From positions 26,880 through 90,879 of the forward strand of contig CAZEDX010000006.1 of NCBI GenBank assembly GCA_964511015.1: a stretch of 64,000 nt of DNA, given 5' to 3'. A model generated the notes under the pieces. The model made no database searches and was not told the DNA's origin. It saw nothing but the letters and a program-made list of their open reading frames with translations. A program made the position numbers and the translations under genes. Shown piece by piece: positions 42,057-50,759 of this stretch. Source of the DNA: FEN-1099 sp964511015. GTDB lineage: Bacteria; Lernaellota; Lernaellaia; Lernaellales; Lernaellaceae. The first letter of the stretch is position 1. Every line of letters begins with the position of its first letter.

Positions 42057-43912
42057 GGTCGAGTCTCTTCGCCGACCGCGTCCGCCGCGCAACGGAAGCC
42101 CAGGTCCAGCGCGGCAAACGTCAAAGCCTTGGGTGCGCGCCGGAACGAAGCGCGCAGGTATCGTTGATCGATGAACCACGCGCCGCCGCGGATCACGCGG
42201 TAACGCTCACCCGGTTCTCCTTGCGGATTGGCTCCGCGCGAGGTGGCGTAGTAATCGGACGAATAGCCGTCGTTGACCCACTCCCACACATTGCCGTACA
42301 TGTCGAACAGTCCCCAGGCGTTAGACGATAGCTGTCCGACCGGATGCGCATGCCGCTCGGCGTTGTCATAGTACCAGGCAATGTCGCGCAATCGGCCGTA
42401 CAGCCGTGCGGGACTGCCCGCGCGGGCTGCGAACTCCCATTCGGCTTCGGTCGGCAGGCGTTTGCCTCGCCACCGGCAGAAGGCGTTTGCCTGCTCCCAG
42501 CGCACGCCGACCACCGGGTACTGGGCCGGCTCGCGGCGGAAGCGGTCAGGCATCACCGGCTCACGGCAGGCGCCGGCACGCACACAGGCCGCGTACTGCT
42601 GGTTGGTCACCTCGGTGCGGTCGATCCGGAACGGCGAAAGCGAAATTGCATGCCGTGGCTTTTCATCGGGGTAGCAGTATGGATCGCCTGGCGAACAACC
42701 CATCATGAACGAGCCGCCCGGCAAAGCGGTCATCTCTTCACCAATGACTGGACTGCCGGCCAGTTGGAAGCCTTGATAGTCGGCCGGCGTGATACCGGCA
42801 TCTGGCGGCAACTCCGGTGGGGCAGGTTTGGGTGACGCACCGCCGAGCAGGTTGTTGTCGGCCAAGAAGCGCGCGATTTCCTGCCCGTACCAGGTGGCGG
42901 CGTAGGCCGGCGGATGCACGTTGCCGAATTCTTCCGGCAGTCCGCTAGCGCCGAGTTGGCAGACCGGGGCAGAGCTCAGCAGGCAGTAGTTTTTGGCCCA
43001 ATCGCGGTCGGCGCCCGGGTAGAGAAAATAGCCGGCGCGCACACCGTTGCGTTCGCAACGCTGCACCAGCCGGCGAATGACTTCCTGATTTTCCAATTCA
43101 AAGTTGTAGTTGAATGACCAGTTCGATTTCTTCAGGCCCATCAGCGCGGCGTAGTAGAAGCGGTAGATGCGCACGTTTTGTAACAACCGCAGCCGTTCCT
43201 CCTTGCTCTTGCCGCGCGACAGGAACGGCACATCGATGTGAAACAGCTTGAGCCACAGTTGGGGAAACTTGAGGAAATAGGGTTCGACCGGCGTCCGGGC
43301 CAGGAAGGCCGGCGCGCCGGCGTTGGACAGACCGATGAGAATCAGATCAGGACTATATTTGGTGAGCATCTCGTCGGCGATCGCCGCCATCTGCGTGCCG
43401 ACATATGCGCACGCGCCGCCGTTCCAGACCTCGAACCGTCCGGTATAGTGTTCGTTCAGTTCGCGCTCGAGTTGAACCGGCCAGGTGTCCTCGTTCGCCA
43501 AACCCAGGCCGTAGACATTGGAGCCGCCGATGCACAACACCCGGAAGGTTCCCGGCGGTTTGATCGCCGGATACTCGGCATTGCGGTAACCTAAACTGTT
43601 GATTTGTACCCAGCCCCGATTGGCGACGGCGTTGGCCTTGAGCCGGAAGAACAGCACCGGATCGAGGACCGCTTCGTGCGCCGGCAAGTCGGCCGCCTGG
43701 TAGTACAACAGCTTGCGGATGATGCGCCAATCCAGGTCGTAAGTGCGCACCAGGATTTCTGTCACCACGTGCGCCGCCGTGAGGGCCAGCGCCAGTGCGA
43801 TCAGGGCGTAGGCTGTGCGGCGGGCAAAGATCCGCCGCCATACACCAATGACCGCCAACAGCACACGGCGCGGCGCGCGACGTCGCACAGAGCGGAGAAA
43901 ACGGCCTAGCAT
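42053..43912 (-). CDS. SGNH hydrolase fused to a SUMF1/FGE-like domain
   Basis: 619 residues. An N-terminal membrane anchor (about 30-55), then an SGNH-like domain: FRVLCIGGSNVYGLGL (Ser of block I), EVWNGGACAYVG, DLILIGLSNAG. The C-terminal 240 residues are a SUMF1-type domain: GGSFMMGCSPGD, FRIDRTEVTNQQYAACV, RLPTEAEWEFAARAG, WGLFDMYGNVWEWVND and RVIRGGAW. The active-site cysteine pair expected after GGSF/GGAW in true formylglycine-generating enzymes is absent (AWFIDQRYLRAS), so it is probably a binding or non-FGE domain. The start is uncertain (ATG 43912 or 43993). Coupled to the glycosyltransferase. Confidence 0.8.
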   Translation of the reverse strand: MLGRFLRSVRRRAPRRVLLAVIGVWRRIFARRTAYALIALALALTAAHVVTEILVRTYDLDWRIIRKLLYYQAADLPAHEAVLDPVLFFRLKANAVANRGWVQINSLGYRNAEYPAIKPPGTFRVLCIGGSNVYGLGLANEDTWPVQLERELNEHYTGRFEVWNGGACAYVGTQMAAIADEMLTKYSPDLILIGLSNAGAPAFLARTPVEPYFLKFPQLWLKLFHIDVPFLSRGKSKEERLRLLQNVRIYRFYYAALMGLKKSNWSFNYNFELENQEVIRRLVQRCERNGVRAGYFLYPGADRDWAKNYCLLSSAPVCQLGASGLPEEFGNVHPPAYAATWYGQEIARFLADNNLLGGASPKPAPPELPPDAGITPADYQGFQLAGSPVIGEEMTALPGGSFMMGCSPGDPYCYPDEKPRHAISLSPFRIDRTEVTNQQYAACVRAGACREPVMPDRFRREPAQYPVVGVRWEQANAFCRWRGKRLPTEAEWEFAARAGSPARLYGRLRDIAWYYDNAERHAHPVGQLSSNAWGLFDMYGNVWEWVNDGYSSDYYATSRGANPQGEPGERYRVIRGGAWFIDQRYLRASFRRAPKALTFAALDLGFRCAADAVGEETRP

Positions 43913-44011
43913 GGGCGCGTATTGTATCGCATTCGCCCGGCCCGCCAATAGAAAAGTAGTGACGCCTTGGCCAGTGGCGGTTATATTGGACATCCAGCGA
44001 GGTTGGTGCTC

Positions 44012-45685
44012 ATGCGGCGATTGCTCCTATTCGTTCTGCTCGCGGTTACCTGGCTGGCGAGTTGTGTTCCGTCTCCCGCGCCACTGCCGGATACTCCCCG
44101 TGTGGTTGATCCCGCCGATTGCCTGACTCGCCGGCGAGCCGCCGGCCGGCCGACTACGCTGCCGGCACCGGTAGATCTGCTGACCGGCCGGCCCGTGCGC
44201 GGGGTAACAATCCGGGCCGACGAGCGCGGTGGTTGGCTGCGTTTGACTTTTGAAGCGCCGGGTTACGTCCGCAAATTCAAATGGGTTGCGTGGAACGAGC
44301 CGCCGCCGGCAACGGTCGTCCTGGCGCCGGCAGCGGTAGACCACTATGCCGACGAGGCCTGGAAGAACCCCAACGGGCCACGCTTGATCATGTTGGGCTT
44401 CGATGGCATGACGGAAAGCCTGTTTCGCGCCACGCTCAACCGCGGCGAGCTGCCGGCGTTCGAGGTCATGCTCCGGAACGGCACCTGGGGACCAATACAG
44501 AGCTGTTGTTCCACGATCTCGCCATCGGTATGGACTACGATCTACACCGGCCTGACGCCGGAACAGCATGGAGTGACCGATTTCCTTGGCCGCGACCCGG
44601 TGACCGGAGCACTGACGGCGCTCACCTTTAACGATATCCGCGCTCCACGGCTATGGGAGATCTTGCGTTCGGCAGGCCAAAAATCGCTCATCTTCGGCGG
44701 CTTGCTGATGGATCCGGCCATCAACCTGTTCGGCCCGACCAACGACGTCGCCGACAAATTGCGGCTCTTCCGGCGGGCGCTCGCGGTCGAGCGACCTCGG
44801 CTCGCGGTGGTGTACGAAGAAGAGGCCGATCACGCGGGACACCAATGGTGGGCGGCAAGCGATCCCGATTCGTTCCGGGCGAACGGATGGCCGGTAGCTG
44901 ACGAAAGCGCCTTGTTTGATGGCCAACGCATTGCGCAGGCCTACCGCAATCTCGATGCCTGGGTCGCCACCGCGTTGCAGAGCGCCGGGCCGCAAACGGT
45001 CATTCTGGTGAATTCCGATCACGGCATGCGGGGCATGGCGCAAACGCCACCGGTGATCGCCGACGCCGAATCATTTGTTCGCATGGTCGCGGCGCCGGCA
45101 TTCCAAGCCTGCGATATCGGACAAATCAACGACATTGTTTTGTGTGCCGACCCTGTGCTGGATGTGCGGCCGTTGGCGCGCCAATTGCGTGAAGCCCGGT
45201 TGGCCGACGGCGAAGTGCCGTTTGCGGAGGTGTTCGACCGGGTTTCGACTCCCGGTCTTGACACCTATTCATCGGCCGTGGCCATCCGTATTGTACTGGC
45301 CGGCGCCAATTTACAGCGGGCCTTGCAAGCGGGGCAGAAGCTGTCCATTGCGGGCCGTGAAGTGCCGTTGGCCGATTTTCTACGGGTCAACCCGTCCTCC
45401 GGCGGACATGACGAATATGGTTTGTTTTTTATTGCCGGGGCCGGCATTACTCATCATGCGGTTGTAGCCAACGCGACGGTCTATGACCTTATGCCGACCG
45501 CGTTGGCCGTTCTCGGTCTGCCGGCCGCGCGCGACATGCCCGGGCGGGTATGGAACGAGGTCTTTGACCAGCCGCCGACGGCCCCGCGCGTGGCCAGTTA
45601 CGGGCGCTTCACGCCAGGCGGAACGCGGCCGAAAGCGACCCCGGCCGAACTGCGACATCTGCGGGAATTGGGCTACATCAACTGA
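44012..45685 (+). CDS. Phosphodiesterase-like lipoprotein (alkaline phosphatase superfamily)
   Basis: 557 residues. Lipobox LASC at about 18. About 100 residues of possible beta-domain precede the catalytic core: LIMLGFDGMTESLFRATL, ISPSVWTTIYTGLTPEQHGVTDFLG (Thr nucleophile and His), VVYEEEADHAGHQWW (metal Asp/His) and VILVNSDHGMRGMAQ. Ends LRELGYIN, like the two related enzymes in this window. GAGG about 9 bases before the ATG at 44012. It is divergent from the SGNH/SUMF1 gene, with a 99-base shared promoter region, so it probably belongs to the same surface-modification set. Confidence 0.85.
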   Translation: MRRLLLFVLLAVTWLASCVPSPAPLPDTPRVVDPADCLTRRRAAGRPTTLPAPVDLLTGRPVRGVTIRADERGGWLRLTFEAPGYVRKFKWVAWNEPPPATVVLAPAAVDHYADEAWKNPNGPRLIMLGFDGMTESLFRATLNRGELPAFEVMLRNGTWGPIQSCCSTISPSVWTTIYTGLTPEQHGVTDFLGRDPVTGALTALTFNDIRAPRLWEILRSAGQKSLIFGGLLMDPAINLFGPTNDVADKLRLFRRALAVERPRLAVVYEEEADHAGHQWWAASDPDSFRANGWPVADESALFDGQRIAQAYRNLDAWVATALQSAGPQTVILVNSDHGMRGMAQTPPVIADAESFVRMVAAPAFQACDIGQINDIVLCADPVLDVRPLARQLREARLADGEVPFAEVFDRVSTPGLDTYSSAVAIRIVLAGANLQRALQAGQKLSIAGREVPLADFLRVNPSSGGHDEYGLFFIAGAGITHHAVVANATVYDLMPTALAVLGLPAARDMPGRVWNEVFDQPPTAPRVASYGRFTPGGTRPKATPAELRHLRELGYIN

Positions 45686-46979
45686 TTGCAGCCGGCCAGC
45701 GCAGAGAGAAGCACGCGCCGCCGCTGTCGCTAACGGACAAATCGACCGTGCCGCCATGTGCCTCAACAATGCGCTTCACGATCGCCAAGCCTAGCCCGAC
45801 GCCGCCGGATTCCCGGCTGCGGCTTTCATCCACCCGCGTGAACGGCTGAAAGACCAGGTCTCGTTTGTCCAGTGGAATTCCCGGACCATCGTCCGCCACG
45901 TCCACCGTAACGAAACCGATTTCGCGCCGGATAAGGACGTCGATACGCTTGTTCGCATAGCGCATCGAATTGAGCAACACGTTCGAAATCGCGCGATCGA
46001 AGTAGCGACGATTGACCTTCACCGCGCACGGAGTCGGGCAGGTGGTGACGATTTCGATCGGCACGTCCGGCCGTGAGTCCTCAAGGGTCTGCACTACTTC
46101 TTCGATGGCCGACTGCACGGCCACGACTTCGGTGTCGCGGTAAGGGTCCTCCACATCGAACCGGCAATAGAGCAACAACTCGCTGATCAAGTGCTCCAGC
46201 TCTTCCAAGTCGCGTTCGATCGCGGCAATACGTTCCGGCCGGGCCTCGGTCTTCTGTTCATCGGACAGCAGGGCGAGCGTGAAGCCGATGCGCGAGATGG
46301 GCGTGCGCAACTCATGTGATACCGCCTGCAACAGATGTCGCTGGCTTTCCAGCAACGACTGAATGCGATCGGCCATCAAATTGAAACGCCGCGCCAGGCT
46401 GCCTACTGCGTCTTTCGATTTCACGTCTGCCCGGGCGGTCAGGTCGCCGCCGGCGATGCGCACGGTGGCTTCTTCGAGTATCTTCAATCGTTTGGCCACC
46501 GGGTAGGTCAGGAGGAACGCGATCAGGCCTACCACCGGCAGAATGATCGAGAACGATATCAGCAGATGACTAATGTTGAACGGGTTGGGCACGCGGAAAG
46601 GTCCGATGGCCACCAACCTGCCGGTCGCGCCGATGGGAATGAGCACCGTGGGGCCGGTGTTCGTCATCATTTCGGCGATGTCGCCGTTTTGTACAAGTTG
46701 CGCCACCTCCGGCGGCATCGCCAATTGCACGCTATGCACGGTAACCGGGCAGGGCATCCGCCGACGCGCCAAATCCAATTCGGCCTGCCATTCGCTTTCC
46801 GGCAGGTTTTGTAGACGCCGCTGCAGCAGTTCGGCGAACGCTTGCATCTCAGGCGGCATGCGACCTTCATGATGCGGCGGCGGCGGGAAGAGGTGGCGTA
46901 AGAACCACCCTGAGCCAACGGCCGAAATGATGAAGGCCGCCAAGATACCCAAGAGAATTTGGAAAAATAGTTTCTTCAT
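45678..46979 (-). CDS. Sensor histidine kinase (EnvZ/RstB-type)
   Basis: 433 residues. Two membrane segments (7-30 and about 143-163) flank a periplasmic sensor of about 110 residues. A HAMP linker follows (KRLKILEEATVRIAGGDLTARA). HisKA carries LLQAVSHELRTPISRIG. The ATPase domain has the N-box-like DRAISNVLLNSMRYA, DVADDGPGIP and GVGLGLAIVKRIVEAHGG. The ATG at 46979 overlaps the regulator's stop (ATGA), so kinase and regulator are coupled. The sensed signal is not readable. It overlaps the end of the convergent lipoprotein gene by 8 bases. Confidence 0.93.
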   Translation of the reverse strand: MKKLFFQILLGILAAFIISAVGSGWFLRHLFPPPPHHEGRMPPEMQAFAELLQRRLQNLPESEWQAELDLARRRMPCPVTVHSVQLAMPPEVAQLVQNGDIAEMMTNTGPTVLIPIGATGRLVAIGPFRVPNPFNISHLLISFSIILPVVGLIAFLLTYPVAKRLKILEEATVRIAGGDLTARADVKSKDAVGSLARRFNLMADRIQSLLESQRHLLQAVSHELRTPISRIGFTLALLSDEQKTEARPERIAAIERDLEELEHLISELLLYCRFDVEDPYRDTEVVAVQSAIEEVVQTLEDSRPDVPIEIVTTCPTPCAVKVNRRYFDRAISNVLLNSMRYANKRIDVLIRREIGFVTVDVADDGPGIPLDKRDLVFQPFTRVDESRSRESGGVGLGLAIVKRIVEAHGGTVDLSVSDSGGACFSLRWPAAIS

Positions 46980-47695
46980 GGATTTTTCACGAGCATATAG
47001 CCTACTCCGCGCACCGATTTGATCACGCGCGGCCGGTCGCCGACGTCACCTAGTTTTTTGCGCAAGCGCGCGATACGTAGATCGATGGAGCGATCGATTC
47101 CGTCATAGTCGATGCCACGCAGCTCGGAGTAGATGCGCTCGCGGCGCAGGATCTCGCCGGCATGCCGGGCCAACAACCACAACAGGTCGAATTCCGCAGT
47201 GGTGGTTTCCACGAAACGCCCGTCCATCCGCACCGACCGGTTGGAAAAATCGATGACCAACGGCCCCAGCTCAATGCGGCCGCCGCGCAGCTCGGTGTCT
47301 TCCTCGTGCTTGTCTGTTTTGGATACTCGGCGCAACAAGGCGTGGATGCGCGAGAGCAACAACCGCGGCTGCACCGGTTTGGCTACGTAGTCGTCGGCTC
47401 CCAATTCCAAGCCGTTGATCTCGTCGATTTCGCTGCCGCGCGCCGTGAGCATCAGAATCGGTCCAGCAAACTGCGGGCGTACCTCGCGGCACACCTGGAA
47501 GCCGTCTTTACCGGGCAACATGATGTCCAGCACGATCAAATCGTGCTGCTCCCGCAAAATGCGCTGCACCGCGCGATCGCCGTGCGTCTCGGTCTGTACT
47601 TCCAAGCCGTTGGATTCCAGATACTCTTTGACCAGGGCGGACAGTTTCAGATCGTCTTCGACCAACAAGATGCGAGGAGAGGGAGAGGTTTGCAT
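46976..47695 (-). CDS. OmpR-family response regulator
   Basis: 239 residues. Receiver domain with acidic pair in ILLVEDDLKL, phospho-acceptor Asp in LIVLDIMLPGKDG, and Thr/Lys in MLTARG and YVAKPVQP. The C-terminal winged helix (about 135-237) has TTTAEFDLLWLLARHAGEILRRERIYSEL and RSIDLRIARLRKKLGD, ending VRGVGYMLVK. GGAG lies 9 bases before the ATG. It is the partner of the kinase downstream. Direct repeats in the divergent upstream region are good candidates for its own binding sites. Confidence 0.94.
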   Translation of the reverse strand: MQTSPSPRILLVEDDLKLSALVKEYLESNGLEVQTETHGDRAVQRILREQHDLIVLDIMLPGKDGFQVCREVRPQFAGPILMLTARGSEIDEINGLELGADDYVAKPVQPRLLLSRIHALLRRVSKTDKHEEDTELRGGRIELGPLVIDFSNRSVRMDGRFVETTTAEFDLLWLLARHAGEILRRERIYSELRGIDYDGIDRSIDLRIARLRKKLGDVGDRPRVIKSVRGVGYMLVKNP

Positions 47696-47935
47696 GATTT
47701 GTCGCTCCGCCAGCCTAGTCTGAACTCCGTCTCGATCGTGAGCCGCGATCTCGCCGGATCATTTGCGGCGCGCCCTGCCGGGGTGGAGAGATGTTTCAAG
47801 ATTGGAACACCGCTCCGCACCGGAACAACAAGCTCGCATGTCCCCGGTTTACCTGCAAGGCGGGCCAGCCGAGGACGGCAAACGCGCCATACAATTGCAT
47901 ATTTGCGCCTCCGACCGTCTTGTTTCAGTCCGCAA

Positions 47936-47992
47936 TTTGTATCCGTTTGTATCGGTTTGTATCCGGTCGCTGAGAATAGACAGGAATACAAA
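47936..47992. promoter_or_regulatory. Three TTTGTATC direct repeats plus one inverted copy
   Basis: TTTGTATC at 47936, 47946 and 47956, exactly 10 bp apart, then AATACAAA (inverted) at 47985-47992. OmpR/PhoB-type regulators bind such phased direct repeats. The array lies in the 386-base gap (47696-48081) between the response regulator and the EF-hand gene; nothing else in that gap looks genic. Confidence 0.65.
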
Positions 47993-48081
47993 GTGTTACA
48001 CAATCGCAACAGAGTTTTCTTGGGTCATTGACGATGATTTCATTGGTGCAGCGGTGATGAACGTAAACAAGGAGGTTAGTG

Positions 48082-48774
48082 ATGGTCAGCAGTATTGGTT
48101 CGATTGGGACAACAACCAGTCTGCTCAGCGCCCGGCCGAAGCCGCCAGATCCGACGGAACTCTTCAAGAAGGCCGACGCCGACGGCGACGGCAAGATTAC
48201 CAAGGAAGAGTTGGCCAACGCGATCGCGCAAGCGCCCAACCAGGGTGAAGGCACCCCGAGCGCCGACGAGATCTTCGAGCAGATGGACGCTGATGGTGAC
48301 GGCTACGTCACCGAAGACGAGCACAATTCGTTCCTGGAGCAGATGCAGGCCAAGAACGAGGCCGACCAGGCGATCACTGATGTACGGCTGGCCCAGGCCG
48401 GCACGCCCCCGCCTCCGCCTGATCCGGCGGAGTTGTTTGCCAAGACCGACACCGACGGCGACGGCAAGATCACTAAGGATGAACTGGCCGAGGCGTTGAG
48501 CCAAATGCCCCAGCCGCCCGACGGCAGCATCGACATCGACAAGATGTTCGCCGAGATGGACTCCGACGGTGATGGCTACGTGACCGAGGATGAACACAAC
48601 GCGATTCTGGAAAAGCTGAACGAACAGATGCGCGCCAATCAGAGTGAGACGACGCTGACGCTCGCTCCGGCCGACGATTCCGGGTCCACTACGGACACCA
48701 GCAACAAGGTGGCCCAGTATTCTCAGAATCTGAGTCTCACTGTGGCCAGCGCGTTGTTGAACCTGGAGATCTAG
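48082..48774 (+). CDS. Four-EF-hand calcium-binding protein (calmodulin-like)
   Basis: 230 residues. Four canonical 12-residue calcium loops: DADGDGKITKEE, DADGDGYVTEDE, DTDGDGKITKDE and DSDGDGYVTEDE. They are arranged as two pairs joined by a Pro-rich linker (TPPPPPDPAELF), which implies an internal duplication. There is no signal peptide, so it is cytoplasmic or exported by an unknown route. AAGGAGG 6 bases before the ATG at 48082; a GTG just upstream is less likely. The gene is probably controlled by the divergent two-component system and ends in a strong terminator. Confidence 0.92.
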   Translation: MVSSIGSIGTTTSLLSARPKPPDPTELFKKADADGDGKITKEELANAIAQAPNQGEGTPSADEIFEQMDADGDGYVTEDEHNSFLEQMQAKNEADQAITDVRLAQAGTPPPPPDPAELFAKTDTDGDGKITKDELAEALSQMPQPPDGSIDIDKMFAEMDSDGDGYVTEDEHNAILEKLNEQMRANQSETTLTLAPADDSGSTTDTSNKVAQYSQNLSLTVASALLNLEI

Positions 48775-48879
48775 GTCTAGCGTTCCCGGGCCCCAACCCC
48801 CCGGCACGCTGGAGGTCAAACAGCCCGTCCCCAGCACCTGTTCCCCCTGGGCGGGCCGTCAGCGAGTCGACAAGCCGGA

Positions 48880-48913
48880 GAAGCCCCACCCGTGAGGGTG
48901 GGGCTTCTTCGTT
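48880..48913 (+). terminator. Intrinsic terminator after the EF-hand gene
   Basis: GAAGCCCCACCC (48880-48891), loop GTGA, GGGTGGGGCTTC (48896-48907), then TTCGTTT. A perfect 12-bp stem. Confidence 0.88.
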
Positions 48914-48991
48914 TCGGCAGAAGGTTACGCGCTACCCGCTCCCGGCGGGCTGTGCTAATGTCGGCGTCCACCATGTTGAACGGAGCGCGAA

Positions 48992-50719
48992 ATGCGTTTG
49001 CGCCGTGAACTCGATCGTCGTTTATCCGCCTCCTTGTCGGCGTTGATCGGCCGCCAGGCCCCCGCGGCGGTGCGGGTGGCCGCGGACCCGAAATTCGGTG
49101 ACTACCAAGCCGACGGGGTGATGGGGCAGGCCAAGCGTGACAAAAAAAATCCGCGTGAACTCGCCCTGGCTCTGGCCGGACAGGCGGGGCTGGCCGATTT
49201 CTGCCTGACGCCGGAAGTGGCCGGGCCCGGCTTCGTGAACCTGCGTCTGGCGCCGGAGTTTCTGGCGCGCGAAATCGCCGCGGTCGCGCGCGACGAACGA
49301 TTGGGTGTCGACCGCGTCGATACTCCGCACACGGTGGTAGTGGACTACTCCAGCCCGAACGTCGCCAAGCCGCTGCACGTGGGGCACCTGCGCAGTACCA
49401 TTCTAGGCGACGCGTTGTTGCGTATCCTGCGCTTCGTCGGGCACCGCGGCGTCGGCGACAACCACGTCGGCGATTGGGGCACGCAGTTCGGTATGTTGAT
49501 CGTCGGCTATCGCCGTTGGGGCGACGCGCAAGCGTTGGCCGAGCGGCCGACCGACGAACTCGAACGCATCTACCGGCTGGCCAATGAGGCCGCCAAACAA
49601 GACCCGGCCGTAGCCGACGAGGCCCGCGCCGAGCTGGCCAAACTGCAGAGCGGCGACGAAGCCAACCACGCGCTGTGGCAGTCGTTCAACGTCGCCTCAC
49701 GGCGCGAAGTGCAGCGCATCTACCGTCGGCTCGGCGTGCTGCTGAGCGAGGAAGACTGGCGAGGCGAAAGCATGTATCACCACGCGCTCGGTCCGCTGGT
49801 CGACGATTTGCTCAACCGCGGGCTGGCGCGCGAAGACGAAGGGGCGACGCTGATCTTTTTCGACCAGGCCGACGCCTCCGACCTCGTCGATAAGCCATTC
49901 ATGGTGCGCAAGAGCGACGGCGCGTTCAACTACGCGACCACCGACCTGGCGACCATTCAGTATCGCGTGCGCGAATTCGGTGCCGACGAAATGCTCTACG
50001 TGGTCGACAAACGGCAGAGTCTGCATTTCAAGCAGCTCTTTGCCGCTGCGCGCAAATTGGGTTGGGACCGCCACTACGTGCATGTCGGTTTCGGCACGAT
50101 TCTCGGTGCCGACGGCCGGCCCATCAAAACGCGCGAGGGCGGCACGGTGCGCCTGGCCGATTTGCTGACCGAGGCGGTCGAGCGCGCGCAGAAGATTATC
50201 GAAGAGAAAAACCCCGGCCTCACGCCGGAAGAGCGCGCGCGCGTAGCCGAGATGGTCGGCATCGGCGCGGTGAAATACGCCGACTTGTCGCAGAACCGCA
50301 ACAGCGACTACCGCTTCGACTGGGACAAATTGTTGGCCTTCGACGGCAACACAGCGCCGTACTTGCAGTACGTGCACGCGCGCATCCGATCGATCTTCCG
50401 CAAGGCCGGACTGCCCGATTGGCGTCTGCCGCCGGCGGCGGTGGTGTCACTCGAGCACGAATCCGAGCGCGCGCTGGCGGTAACGCTGCTGCGCCTGGCC
50501 GATGTCGTCCACGACGTGCTCGACGACTACCTGCCGCACCTGTTGTCCGACCACCTGTTCAACCTGGCCCAGGCGTTCAACGCCTTCTATCGCGATTGTC
50601 CGGTGCTGAGTTCTCAAGGCGTCACGCTAGATACGCGCTTGGCGCTATGCGATTTAACCGCGCGGCAAATTCAACTGGGGCTCGAACTGCTGGGCATTGC
50701 CGCGCCTGAAAGAATGTAA
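48992..50719 (+). CDS. argS: Arginyl-tRNA synthetase
   Basis: 575 residues, full family length. N-terminal Add-1 domain (about 1-90), then the class I core with VVVDYSSPNVAKPLHVGHLRST (HIGH motif as HVGH), DNHVGDWGTQFGML and FGTILGADGRPIKTREGGTV in the place of KMSKS, as usual for this enzyme. The C-terminal DALR anticodon domain has NTAPYLQYVHARIRSI and ends AAPERM. Charges tRNA-Arg with arginine. The ATG at 48992 is preceded by GGAG; it follows the terminator of the EF-hand gene, so it has its own promoter. Confidence 0.97.
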   Translation: MRLRRELDRRLSASLSALIGRQAPAAVRVAADPKFGDYQADGVMGQAKRDKKNPRELALALAGQAGLADFCLTPEVAGPGFVNLRLAPEFLAREIAAVARDERLGVDRVDTPHTVVVDYSSPNVAKPLHVGHLRSTILGDALLRILRFVGHRGVGDNHVGDWGTQFGMLIVGYRRWGDAQALAERPTDELERIYRLANEAAKQDPAVADEARAELAKLQSGDEANHALWQSFNVASRREVQRIYRRLGVLLSEEDWRGESMYHHALGPLVDDLLNRGLAREDEGATLIFFDQADASDLVDKPFMVRKSDGAFNYATTDLATIQYRVREFGADEMLYVVDKRQSLHFKQLFAAARKLGWDRHYVHVGFGTILGADGRPIKTREGGTVRLADLLTEAVERAQKIIEEKNPGLTPEERARVAEMVGIGAVKYADLSQNRNSDYRFDWDKLLAFDGNTAPYLQYVHARIRSIFRKAGLPDWRLPPAAVVSLEHESERALAVTLLRLADVVHDVLDDYLPHLLSDHLFNLAQAFNAFYRDCPVLSSQGVTLDTRLALCDLTARQIQLGLELLGIAAPERM

Positions 50720-50759
50720 AGGCGGCGCATCGGGCGCCACCATAACCAGCGAGGATCTG

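Noticed and set aside
42053..43912. Active formylglycine-generating enzyme partnering the sulfatase-like proteins
   Set aside because: The catalytic cysteine pair is absent, and the sulfatase-like proteins have Thr rather than Cys at the modification site.
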